From: JASHVB01 sp963780805
GTDB lineage: Bacteria; Pseudomonadota; Alphaproteobacteria; Acetobacterales; Acetobacteraceae
Length of the DNA stretch: 64,000 bases
Assembly (NCBI GenBank): GCA_963780805.1
Contig: CAWADP010000020.1
Span: 521,750-585,749 of the forward strand
Direction of reading: 5' to 3'
The translations under genes and the position numbers were made by a program. This document shows, one piece after another, positions 10,001 through 17,728 of the stretch (its first letter is position 1; every line of letters begins with the position of its first letter). The notes under the pieces are model-generated. The model did no database searches, was not told the DNA's origin, and saw only the letters and a list, made by a program, of their open reading frames with translations.

Positions 10001-11472
10001 ATCGAGATCGCGATGGCCCCGCCGCCGATGCTGCCATAATTTGTGATGGTCCCGCTGCTCGCCTGGATGCCGGCAGATCGCCCGTAGATCGACGCACTGG
10101 TATCGGCGGAACTGCCGTTGACGATCGTGCCGCCGGCAGCGAGGTTCACGCCGATGCCATAGCCGCCGCTGGACAGGATGGTGGCGTGGTTGTTGACGGT
10201 GGCGGCGTCGTTTTTGGCGTAGACGCCGATCGAACCGTAGATCAAGGCGGTCGCTGCACCGCCGGCACCGTTGGTGACGCTGCCGCCGCCGCCCAGGATG
10301 ACTCCGAAATTTTGGGCCGGGCTCGAGCTGTAGCCCGAGATTGTCCCGGTGTTGGTGACGCTGGCGGTGCCGCCGATATAGACGCCGCGATAGCCCTCGA
10401 TCAGCGCCGCGGAGCCGTTGTTGCTGACGGTGCCGTCGCCGGTGATGGAGACGGCAGCATATCTGACCGCGGCGGTGGCGAGGATCGTGCCCGCGTTGGT
10501 GACCGTGCCCGACTGGCCGATGGCGACGGCACCCTCATCGCCTTCGATCAGCGCCGTGGCGGTGAGGTTGGCGACCGCGCCGTTGCCCCCGATGACGACG
10601 CCGGTATCCCCGCCGCCCCCTGGCGTGGTGATGGTGCCGGTGTTGCTGACATAGCCGTTCAGCGCGATCGATATGCCGCCATTGCCCTGGATCAGCGCGG
10701 CGGTGCCAACGTTGGCGATCGTGCCGTCGCCCTGGATCTGGATGCCGTAGCTGCCGACCTCCGCGGTCGCGACGATGCTGGCGTAGTTGGTGACCTGGAC
10801 GATGGCGGTGGTGCCAAAGCCGACGACACCATCCAGATAGCCTTGGACCAGTGCGTAGGTGGCGCCGCCCGCGCCGTTGATGAGCGTGCCAGTGCTGCCG
10901 AAGTCGACGGCCTCGTACTTGATGCCGACAATGGTGCCGTAGTTGACGACGGTGCCGGCCGCTGCGCCGCCGAAGGACACGCCGTCCGCGCCCTGGAGCG
11001 ACGCGGTGCTGGCACCCGCCACGGCCTGGCCGTTGGTGACGGTGCCGCCGTCGGCCAGGTAGGCCGCGTTGCCGTAGGCGGCGCCGGCGGCGATGCTGCC
11101 AAGATTGGTCAGCATGTCGCCGGTGCCGGTCAGCTTCACCCCCAGGAACCCGCCGATCAGCCCGCTTCCGGCGTTGCTGATGCCGCCCGATCCGTTCAGG
11201 TCGATGACGTAGCCCGCGACGCCGGTGATCGTGCCGCTGTTGCTGACACTGCTGGCGCCGGTCAGCGATACCGCGCCGTTGCCGTCGCCGCCCTGGGTCA
11301 CCGTCCCTTGATTGACCAGGACGCCGGTGCCGGTGATGGCATAAGCTGGTCCGCCGTAGCTGACGTAACCGCTTTGTGTGATGGTGAGCGGCGAGGCGTA
11401 ATTCCCGGTGCCCACGGTCACGCCATTGGTAATGGTCACGCGATTGTTGATCGTCGAGCCGATCGTTGACAT
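7075..11472 (-). CDS. Giant beta-helix / RTX-like exported repeat protein
   Basis: 1465 residues from the ATG at 11472 with a G-rich Shine-Dalgarno (AGGGGG). Very rich in Gly, Ser, Thr and Ala, with almost no Cys. Residues about 5-580 are short right-handed beta-helix rungs (VTNxGTI / NxGTV pattern). About 690-870 resembles an Ig/cadherin-like module. About 870-1330 is a repeat array alternating AGSxDTLVGS with SGxGDTLxGGSG every 55-60 residues. The C-terminus (about 1350-1465) has hemolysin-type GGxGxDTLVGN motifs and an FTASDEVLLTGYG segment, followed by a polar/aliphatic tail typical of type I secretion substrates. There is no Sec signal peptide. I infer a surface or extracellular adhesin/matrix protein. 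No type I secretion genes are adjacent. Confidence 0.82.
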   Translation of the reverse strand: MSTIGSTINNRVTITNGVTVGTGNYASPLTITQSGYVSYGGPAYAITGTGVLVNQGTVTQGGDGNGAVSLTGASSVSNSGTITGVAGYVIDLNGSGGISNAGSGLIGGFLGVKLTGTGDMLTNLGSIAAGAAYGNAAYLADGGTVTNGQAVAGASTASLQGADGVSFGGAAAGTVVNYGTIVGIKYEAVDFGSTGTLINGAGGATYALVQGYLDGVVGFGTTAIVQVTNYASIVATAEVGSYGIQIQGDGTIANVGTAALIQGNGGISIALNGYVSNTGTITTPGGGGDTGVVIGGNGAVANLTATALIEGDEGAVAIGQSGTVTNAGTILATAAVRYAAVSITGDGTVSNNGSAALIEGYRGVYIGGTASVTNTGTISGYSSSPAQNFGVILGGGGSVTNGAGGAATALIYGSIGVYAKNDAATVNNHATILSSGGYGIGVNLAAGGTIVNGSSADTSASIYGRSAGIQASSGTITNYGSIGGGAIAISMSGSGTVIDAGTINGSTYAVYFGGAGDLLVLQPGYAITGTIRAGGSGNTLELQGSPGNFVTANYSSLGLSGFQTVAFAPGTGAYATLEISNYNAVPATIAGFTGFDDKIDLTNLDDSSNDAIVSYGTSTGANLLTITTDSGAQVATLTLGSGSYTGVTWAAIRDGSGTAIYRETPLASTPEITNLVPYQGVPAGTATTPFATVQVSDNSANPTDTVTVTLSDPLAGTLFSSVGGGSFNSSTGVFSVSGSPSLVNAGLNALVFTPASSPPTSGWFQTTGFTIDVSGPGGSISGSASVTETRQVLGLAAGTASVSVAVNPVAGSFAGATGEDTNEAVVLAPSADGIYSLPAAYQAEFLGGSAAVTLTDPSVGNAILAGNAGIDTISSGANGDTLLGAGAGSTMQFVSGASNGLAFGAPGGVTMSDAGSQDTMVGSSGATNATLTGSDALFFGQASATTVFASGQGDTMVGGSGGSIQFLATASVGVAFGGSGTVSMLDAGSKDTLLGSTGTTSATLTGANSLFFAQGGATTVYASGQSDILAANGGSPTLQFLSGAEDGVAFGGADAVTMSDAGSHDTLVGSTANSTVTISGTDATFITGSGTASVSASGDGDLLANGSKAATFIFAGGTGGLAFGGSGAVTMSVAGSHDTLVGSSLSTKATISGANALFFAGSGTASVSASGEGDTLIGGSGQSTLQFSKGASGGVAFGSTVAVDISDSGSGETILGASAPTAVTLAGSGALFVAGSGSVGAADSGKADTIVASSASAAITSSGSGLVVFGSTGLLTFTGGSHGATILAGSGDASVAGGSGGLTLFGGASGAIDYSGSSGGLLYSAGSGNETLDASNSTTNNIIFGGSDPTGRNSIVGGLGAGQGSDTLVAGGGTDTLVGNTDASSHDLFVFFAANGSGAPHDLVQNFTASDEVLLTGYGTGAAAAALGSATTNGSSVTLTLSDNTTIMFADVASVSSLTGHVVSV

Positions 11473-11878
11473 CCGGTCCCCCTGACGCTCCGCCGGGTTG
11501 CCATGGCGGGCGCCGCCGACCTGCGGTGACGGCGTCCGCGCACACAACCGTAGGTAGCGTATGTTGCAGCCGAGCCCCGGGCCGCCGCAGCCGGCAACCT
11601 TGCGGCGGCGGCAGCCTGACCGGGCCGACTATCCGGCGGATGGGTTACCGGTTCCCTAACGGCAGGCCATTGCGTGGCGATTCCAGAAGATTTCCGGGGA
11701 TCTATCCGTTGCGCATTAGAACGTGTGGTGAACGAATTTCAGCTCGCGCGGTTGCAACACCGCGGGGACGGTGGAATACTCGCGGGTAGGAGCGCCACCT
11801 CAAGAGAAGGTCCGTTCCGTGGACCTGATCCACGCCCGCGGGTGACGCGCCCTGACGCAATCAAACAGGAGACGGTCC
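11473..11878. other. Divergent intergenic region with a GC hairpin
   Basis: Lies between the divergent exoprotein and amidohydrolase genes and should carry both promoters. A perfect 9-bp inverted repeat, GCCGCCGCA at 11581-11589 and TGCGGCGGC at 11601-11609, could form a hairpin in the transcript leading to the amidohydrolase. There is no T-run, so it does not look like a terminator. No coding frame is convincing. Confidence 0.45.
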
Positions 11879-13000
11879 ATGACTCGCGCCTACAACGTAA
11901 TCGATGCCGACGGCCACATCCTGGAGCCGCTGACGCTCTGGGAGGAGTACATGGACCCGAAATATCGGGAGCATGCGCCGAAGCTGATCCGCGACAAGGA
12001 CGGCAAGCAGCGACTGCAGGTGGGCGAGCAATTGCTCGGCAGCAAGAAGGGGCTCGGCGCGCTGGGCGCGGTGGGGGCGCGCGATGGCACCGTGGTGGAC
12101 GACACCATGGAGTATGAGCAAGGCCGCAAGGGCGGCTTCGATCCGCACGCCCGCATTCCGGACATGGACATGGACGGCATCGACGCCGCGTTCCTGTATC
12201 CCTCGATCGGATTGTTCGCCGGCGCGGTGCAGGACCCGCCGGCCGCCGCCGCGATGGCGCGGGCCTATAACCGCTGGCTTGCCGACTACTGCAAGCCGTA
12301 TCCGGACCGGTTGTTCGGCGTGGCGATGATCCCGATGCAGTCGGTGGAACTGGCGATCGAGGAGATGCGCTACGCCCGGCAGCAGCTGGGTTTCCGCGGC
12401 GTGTTCCTGCGGCCCAACCCGTACAACGGCAAGATGATCCACCACCCGGACTACGAACCGTTCTGGACCATGGCGGAAGAACTCGACATGGCGGTGGGGT
12501 TCCATGAAGGCGGCAACAGCGGGATGATGCAGGTCGGCATGGACCGCTTCGAGGAGCGCGGCGCGCGTCACATCATCACCCATACTATGGAGATGATGCT
12601 GGCTTGCATGGCGGTGATCTGGGGCGGCGTGTGCGAACGGCATCCGAAGGTGCGCATCGCGTTCCTCGAGTCGGGGGGCGGCTGGATCGCGCCTTGGCTG
12701 GACCGCATGGACCGGCATTTCGACGACATCGGCTTCAACAATTCGGGGTTGACGACCCGGCCGTCCGAGTTGTTCCAGCGCAACTGCTGGATCGCGTTCG
12801 AGCCGGTGGAAGGCTGCCTGAAGCCGCTGGCCGAGTATGTCGGGCCGCACAAGATCCTGTGGGCGACGGATTACCCGCATCCGGACGGGTTCTTCCCGGG
12901 TGCTCCGGCGAAGGTGCGGGCGCTGTTGGGGAACGCATCGGCGGCGACGCAGGCGGCGGTGATGGCCGGCGGCGCGAAGGGGTTCTACGGCCTGCACTGA
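11879..13000 (+). CDS. Amidohydrolase-2 family metal-dependent hydrolase
   Basis: 373 residues with AGGAG upstream of the ATG. It opens with the metal-binding DADGH motif (residues 9-13) of the ACMSD-like amidohydrolase superfamily. Further metal or active-site positions appear as a mid-protein GFHEGG histidine, the THTMEMM histidine and a late WATDYPHPD aspartate. Members decarboxylate or hydrolyse aromatic or cyclic acids (for example 6-methylsalicylate or gamma-resorcylate decarboxylases) and are cytosolic. The subgroup with DxDGHxxEP openings is abundant and poorly characterised. No neighbouring gene points to a pathway. Length and all metal ligands look intact. Confidence 0.9.
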   Translation: MTRAYNVIDADGHILEPLTLWEEYMDPKYREHAPKLIRDKDGKQRLQVGEQLLGSKKGLGALGAVGARDGTVVDDTMEYEQGRKGGFDPHARIPDMDMDGIDAAFLYPSIGLFAGAVQDPPAAAAMARAYNRWLADYCKPYPDRLFGVAMIPMQSVELAIEEMRYARQQLGFRGVFLRPNPYNGKMIHHPDYEPFWTMAEELDMAVGFHEGGNSGMMQVGMDRFEERGARHIITHTMEMMLACMAVIWGGVCERHPKVRIAFLESGGGWIAPWLDRMDRHFDDIGFNNSGLTTRPSELFQRNCWIAFEPVEGCLKPLAEYVGPHKILWATDYPHPDGFFPGAPAKVRALLGNASAATQAAVMAGGAKGFYGLH

Positions 13001-13383
13001 CGGGGCGGCTGGCGGGGCTGGGGGCGGGACGCGGGTCCGCCTGCCTCCGGCCTGGCTGCAGACGGCAAAGCGGCGGCAGGTCGGCTGCTGCTTTGTAGCG
13101 GATTTACGCAGCGGAAAGAGAGAGTGTTTTCAAGAGGCTAATTTTGGTGCAAAATTCTTGTATTGCGCAAAGGCCATAGCTGGCGATTATGCGTGTCAAG
13201 TGCGACAGTGCGGTGGAACTGCGCCGGCTTGAGTGAAGGAGTGCTGACTAGCACAGCGATTCCACGAAACCGCACCTATGGTTGAGGCCCCACCGTGAGT
13301 CCCCGGGCCGTCGTCGGATGTCCCCGATAGGAGTCGTTCCATGGAAACGCTGTATCAGAAGCACCGTAGGGGGAGATTGTCAC
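13001..13383. other. Intergenic gap with possible IS110-like 5' stub
   Basis: No full gene. At 13341-13358 an ATG is followed by codons reading METLYQ. Many IS110-family transposases open with a METLY-type sequence, but the similarity stops at once, so this is at best a five- to six-codon stub left by an element. The promoter of the methyltransferase pair is expected near the right end. Confidence 0.25.
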
Positions 13384-14178
13384 ATGAGCGGATGGCAACT
13401 CAGTGGCGATGCGCCATCAGTCTATACACGCTTTGCCTACAAAGTCATGGAGCCCTGGACCGATGACCTCATCCTCTCGGCCGGTTGCAGAGACGGCGAT
13501 CGAGTGCTCGACGTCGCCTGCGGCCCCGGTTTGGTAGCCAATCGCGTCAACCTGGTCAGCCGGAAGCTCTGCTCCGTAACCGGCATCGACCTCAATGAGG
13601 GCATGTTGAATGTGGCCCGGAGCAACCCGCACGTCGCGTGGCACCAGGGGAGCGCGACCGAATTGCCGTTCGATGCGGGCAGCTTCGACGTGGTGCTGTG
13701 CCAACAGGGGCTGCAATTCTTCCCTGACCGCACCGCAGCGATGGGGGAGATGGCACGCGTGCTTGCCCCAGGTGGGCATATCGCCCTCAATGTCTGGGGC
13801 GCACTGGAACGGCAGCCGTTCCACGCTGCGGTGATCGCTGGTATCGGCGCGTTTCTCGGTGCGGACGCGTCGGCGGCGTTTGACTCAGCGTTCTCCCTCA
13901 ACACAGCCAAGGAACTACGACAACTTGCCAACGAAGCCGGGTTGCAGAACATCCGTATCCGCTTTGAGCATCGGACGTTACGCTATCCGGTGCCGGCGAG
14001 GCTTGTTTCCGGCTTCATGGGATCGACGCCCGTCACGGCGCAGTTCTTGGCATTACCGGACGATCGCAAACGAGCCTTTATCGCCCATATCGTAGAGCAG
14101 CTCGCGAGCTATGTAGACGATACGGGGCTCGCGGTTCCAATGGAGAACCACTTTTTGACTGCCTCGAAGTCGGCTTGA
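13384..14178 (+). CDS. Class I SAM-dependent methyltransferase (first of tandem pair)
   Basis: 264 residues from the ATG at 13384, preceded by a GGGGAGA ribosome site; this start removes a poorly composed 34-residue extension. SAM-binding motif I is VLDVACGPGLVA near residues 40-51, followed by an acidic residue (GIDLNEGML) and an FDVVLCQQGLQFF motif of the Methyltransf_11/UbiE type. It should methylate a small molecule; the substrate is unknown. The next gene encodes a related enzyme in the same orientation, and the two are probably co-transcribed and arose by duplication. Confidence 0.85.
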   Translation: MSGWQLSGDAPSVYTRFAYKVMEPWTDDLILSAGCRDGDRVLDVACGPGLVANRVNLVSRKLCSVTGIDLNEGMLNVARSNPHVAWHQGSATELPFDAGSFDVVLCQQGLQFFPDRTAAMGEMARVLAPGGHIALNVWGALERQPFHAAVIAGIGAFLGADASAAFDSAFSLNTAKELRQLANEAGLQNIRIRFEHRTLRYPVPARLVSGFMGSTPVTAQFLALPDDRKRAFIAHIVEQLASYVDDTGLAVPMENHFLTASKSA

Positions 14179-14324
14179 CCCGCAAGTGGGAGGGCGGGGT
14201 CATTTTGACTAAATCGACAGGTCACATTTGGAAAGCGAGCAAAACTCTTGATTTCCGCACCAGTGGACGGATGACTACTCCTGGTTGGAGAGTGCGGTTG
14301 TGCGGTTGTGCGGAGGTAGGTGAA

Positions 14325-15137
14325 GTGGATGCTGACCGGGTCTTCCGGGGGTCGATCCCCGCCTTATATGACGAGCATTTGGGGCCCCTGATCTTCGTCC
14401 CCTATGCAGATGATCTCGCATCCAGGCTGGCGGACAGACAGCACGGCCGCATCCTTGAGACGGCTGCAGGGACAGGCATGGTCACACGCGCTTTGGTCTC
14501 CTCTATGCCGGAGAGCGTATCGATCGTCGCAACGGACCTTAATCAGCCGATGCTCGATCACGCCTCGATCCAATTGCCATCCACGCGGGTGACTTGGCGG
14601 CAGGCAGACGCCCAGTATCTACCGTTCCGTGATGGCGAGTTCGACGCAGTGGTGTGCCAGTTTGGCGTGATGTTCTTCCCGGACAAGCCGCGGGCCTTTT
14701 CCGAAGCATATCGCGTGCTGAAGCCAAATGGACGCTTCCTGTTCAATGTCTGGGACCGGATTGAAGAAAACGAGTTTGCCGAGATCGTGGTGAAGTCTGT
14801 CGCTACCCTATTTCCTGACAATCCACCGATGTTTCTGGCCCGCACCCCGCATGGACACTACGACACTGTGGCTCTGGAAGCCCAGCTCCGAGCTGTGGGA
14901 TTTGGGGCTGTAACGACAGAAATCGTCACACGGGAGAGCCAGGCGGCCAACGCCCTGTCAGTAGCGATTGGATACTGCCAGGGCACACCGATGAGGAATG
15001 AGATCGAGGCTCATGATCCTGATCGTTTGGCGGAAGCGACAGACGTTGCGGCAGCCGCAATCACCAAGCAGTTTGGGCCTGGACCAGTGACTGGCAAAAT
15101 TCAGGCCCACATCATCACGGCCGTACGAAATTCTTGA
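14325..15137 (+). CDS. Class I SAM-dependent methyltransferase (second of tandem pair)
   Basis: 270 residues from a GTG at 14325 with GGAGG eight bases upstream; the same frame is open from 14175 but the added segment has no family likeness. Motif I reads ILETAAGTGMVTRAL, followed by ATDLNQPML and the FDAVVCQFGVMFFPD segment shared with the upstream methyltransferase. The two proteins align throughout, so this is a tandem paralogue with a gap of about 145 bp. The likely role is methylation of a small metabolite; no substrate clue is nearby. Confidence 0.82.
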   Translation: MDADRVFRGSIPALYDEHLGPLIFVPYADDLASRLADRQHGRILETAAGTGMVTRALVSSMPESVSIVATDLNQPMLDHASIQLPSTRVTWRQADAQYLPFRDGEFDAVVCQFGVMFFPDKPRAFSEAYRVLKPNGRFLFNVWDRIEENEFAEIVVKSVATLFPDNPPMFLARTPHGHYDTVALEAQLRAVGFGAVTTEIVTRESQAANALSVAIGYCQGTPMRNEIEAHDPDRLAEATDVAAAAITKQFGPGPVTGKIQAHIITAVRNS

Positions 15138-15215
15138 TATTGGCATCCGCGACACATACTTGCAGCATATGCCCGCGTAACGAGAACAGGGGTCAGCATA
15201 AAGGACAAATTGGTC

Positions 15216-15344
15216 ATGCTACACATGATAGTTCTTGGCCTCTGTGGACTGCTCATCGCCGCGGCGCTGGCGGGCTTCTTCTTGTCGTTTTGGCGGCAGC
15301 GGCCAGACCCGAGTGATTCGTCCCGCTCCCCTCCTATTCAATGA
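15216..15344 (+). CDS. Small single-pass membrane protein (42 residues)
   Basis: A short frame that begins at an ATG with AAGGA ten bases upstream. It encodes about 22 hydrophobic residues (around residues 4-26, ending FFLSFW) followed by a short basic and then Pro/Ser-rich tail. The topology (N-out or N-in single helix, RQR just after the membrane) is what small bitopic proteins show. No homology is recognised. It sits between the methyltransferases and an NmrA remnant on the opposite strand. Confidence 0.4.
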   Translation: MLHMIVLGLCGLLIAAALAGFFLSFWRQRPDPSDSSRSPPIQ

Positions 15345-15751
15345 AGGTCCGGGTTTCCTCCGGAGGTGGCAAGGCCGCCCGGCCGAGGCGGTGCAGATAG
15401 GCATCGGCATCCTCGGGCGCCGGGGTCACGCACCATCTCGCGCTGGTCGTCGACCGCTTTCAAATAGCGGCCGACGATCTCGTCGAACGGTGCTCGTTCC
15501 GGGCCAGCAATCTCGACGATGCCGTTTCGCGCCGCCGCCAGCGCCACCTCGGCGAAGATGGGACCAACGTCGCCCGCCGCAGTCGGTTGGAACAGGACGG
15601 GCGGAAGCCTGACCACGTTTCGATCCGCACTTAAATTTGCGATGCCGCCGAGGAATTCCAGAAACTGTGTCGATCGGATGATGGTGTAGGGGATGCCGGA
15701 GGCCGCGATCGGTTTCTCTTGGGCACCCTTGGCACGGAAATAGCCATTCTC
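15338..15751 (-). pseudogene. NmrA/SDR-type NAD(P)-binding protein remnant
   Basis: Translation on the minus strand from the stop at 15752 gives the middle and later part of an NmrA-like atypical short-chain dehydrogenase: a YFRAKGAQE catalytic-helix segment, SGIPYTIIRSTQFLEF, then RLPPVLFQPTAAGDVG and the EIAGPERAPFDEI segment. The N-terminal NAD(P)-binding half (GxxGxxG) is missing and there is no start codon at a sensible place. The last 30 residues also leave the family pattern. It is therefore a gene fragment truncated at both ends. Confidence 0.65.
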
Positions 15752-15807
15752 TGCCTACGTCCATATCCATGAGCCGCCTACCGGAGATTATCCGATTCGC
15801 GTTCTGC

Positions 15808-16886
15808 CTAGGGCCACGCCACCAGCGGCGGCAGGCTCATCAGGATCGCTTCCACATTGCCGCCGGTCTTCAGGCCGAACAGGGTGCCGCGGTCGTGGAT
15901 CAGGTTGAATTCGACGTAGCGGCCACGGCGGACCAACTGATGCGCGCGCTCTTCCGGCGTCCATGGCTCGAACATGCGACGGCGCACGATGCGGGGGAAG
16001 GCGTCGAGGAACGCCTCGCCCACGTCGCGCACGAAGGCGAAGTCGGCATCGGCGTCGCCGGTGTCGTGGTGATCGAAGAAGATGCCGCCGGCACCGCGCG
16101 GCTCGTTGCGGTGCGGCAGGAAGAAGTAGCGGTCGCACCATGCCTTGAAGGTTTCATAATAACCTGGATCGTGCCGGTCGCAGGCGGCGCGGAACGCGGC
16201 GTGGAAGTCCGCCGCGTCGGCCAGTGCCTCCGGCGTCTCCAGCCGCATCGGGGTCAGATCGCCGCCGCCGCCGAACCAGCCTTTGGTGGTGATCAGCATC
16301 CGCGTGTTGAAATGCGCCGCCGGCACGCGCGGCGAGGCCATGTGCGCCACCAGGCTGATGCCGCTGGCCCAGAAGCGCGGGTCCTCAGTCGCGCCGGGGA
16401 TCTGGGCGCGGAATTCCGGGCTGAACTCGCCCCAGACGGTGGAGACGTTCACCCCCACCTTCTCGAACACGTTTCCCGCGCGCATCAGGCTGATCAGCCG
16501 CCGCCGCCGTCCGTGTCATCCGCCGTTGGGCGCGACCAGGGGGTGCGGACGAAGCGGGCGGGCGGCCGAGGGGCGGGAGTGGAAGTACCGGAACGAGCGG
16601 GAGTGGAAGTACCGGAAAAGGACACCCCCTCCCCTTGAGGGAGGGGGCCGGGGGGAGGGGTCCTCTCGGCGCGGGACAGCGGCCGTGCGCGCCCCTCCCC
16701 CTGGCCCTCTCCCTCAAGGGGAGGCGGTGTCTCTGACGTTCCACCCCGGCCCTCCGCCGCCGCATCCTCGATCGCTTCGAACGCCGCGCACATGCGGTCG
16801 CGTAGCGACTCGAACCACGCGCGCGCCCGCTGCTTCAGTGCCTGATGCGCCACGGGCACGACGTTTTCCCGTCCGCCATCCGCCAT
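15808..16886 (-). CDS. hemF: Aerobic coproporphyrinogen III oxidase, one frameshift and an inserted repeat
   Basis: HemF converts coproporphyrinogen III to protoporphyrinogen IX with O2 in heme and (bacterio)chlorophyll synthesis. Codons from 16485 leftward give the conserved core (VFEKVGVNVSTVWGEF, GISLVAHMASP, GGGGDLTPM, the FFDHH loop and the YVEFNLIHDRGT end). The N-terminal part (ARAWFESLRDRMCAAFEAIEDAA, ARFVRTPW) is present from 16886, in a frame that differs by one base; the slip lies in the GGC run near 16495-16506. About 60 extra residues rich in Pro/Gly separate FEAIEDAA from ARFVRTPW and are encoded by a palindromic repeat. An upstream GTG (16904) is an alternative start. It is divergent from petABC. 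Confidence 0.85.
16628..16724. repeat. REP-like inverted repeat inserted in hemF
   Basis: Two 33-bp arms, 16628-16660 and 16692-16724, are inverted copies differing at two positions (core CCTCCCCTTGAGGGAG). They are separated by 31 bp and lie inside the coding part of hemF. Just beside them, 16573-16618 is a 24-bp direct repeat present twice (GCGGGAGTGGAAGTACCGGA). In the hemF frame the block encodes Pro/Gly/Glu-rich text (PPPLEGEGQGEG, PPPGPLPQGEG). A similar single arm lies at about 21102-21140. Confidence 0.85.
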
Positions 16887-17129
16887 GGGGGTTGTTCCGG
16901 CCACCTGTTCAGAGTAGCCCCTGAGACGCCGCCAGGGGAGAGTGGGTCACGGCGATGGGCCAGGCAATGGGCCGGGGCAGGGGGCGTGTTGCAGTGCCGT
17001 AGGCACACCCGTAAGGTGCGCCGCCGCCGGTCGGTGACCGCTCGGCACTGGATACATGATCGGGCAGGCCAGAGGGTCTGTCCGCGGTTAGGCGCGCGCA
17101 GCGCCGGCCGGAACAGGAAGAGGGGCAGA

Positions 17130-17710
17130 ATGTCAGACGCCGCCGCGATGCACGGCCATGGGCCTGCCGGTGAGGTTACCAAGCACGATTTCCTGAAGCT
17201 CGTCACGGGTGCTGCCGGCGCGGTCGGCACGGCTGCCTTCGTCTCGCCAACGATCGCTTCGATGAACCCGGCGCGGGACGTATCGGCGCTGTCCGCGATG
17301 GAGGTGGATCTGGCTCCCATCGCCGTCGGCTCCGGCATCACCGTCATGTGGCAGGACAAGCCGATCTTCGTGCGCCAGCGCACCGAGCAAGCGATCAAGG
17401 CCGCGCGGGACGTGCCGCTGGCGCAACTTATCGACCCGCAGGTCGAACTCGGCGCGGGTGGAGCCGAACCACGCCCAGTGGATCGCGCTGACCGGCATCC
17501 GCAAGCATCCTGGCTGCGTGCCGCTGGGCAACAAGCCAACCGACCCGCGCGGCGACTGGGGCGGCTGGTTCTGTCCTTGCCACGGCAGCCAATCCTGCCA
17601 CGGCAACCAGTACGGTACGTCCGGGCGCGTGCGCCACGACCGGTCCCCCGCCAACCTGTCGGCTGCCGGACTATGCGTTCGACACCGACAGCAAGATCAA
17701 GATCGGCTGA
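17130..17710 (+). CDS. petA: Rieske iron-sulfur subunit of cytochrome bc1, degraded
   Basis: First gene of petABC; ATG at 17130 with GGAAGAGG upstream. The N-terminus carries the twin-arginine-like/hydrophobic anchor region (residues 15-40) typical of UQCRFS1 proteins. Two extra bases break the frame: an A near 17446 and a C near 17662; removing both gives 192 codons ending DYAFDTDSKIKIG. The cluster-binding loops are abnormal. The first, normally CTHLGC, reads RKHPGC, losing one Cys ligand. The second has a six-residue insertion that duplicates CHGSQ/CHGN. As read, it could not bind a normal [2Fe-2S] cluster. Either the consensus is poor here or this copy is decaying and another petA exists. 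Confidence 0.8.
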
Positions 17711-17728
17711 CGAGAGGAAACACCGCCG

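Noticed and set aside
9178..11469. A 763-codon plus-strand frame opposite the exoprotein gene
   Set aside because: It is a by-product of the repetitive high-GC exoprotein coding sequence; composition is Asp/Arg/Gly-rich with no domain, and it has no ribosome site.
11581..11609. The 9-bp GC hairpin as a terminator
   Set aside because: It lies between two divergent gene starts and has no T-run, so a terminator role makes no sense there.
13341..13358. METLYQ start as an IS110 transposase
   Set aside because: Only about six codons resemble such a start; no catalytic domain follows, so it is noted only within the gap entry.
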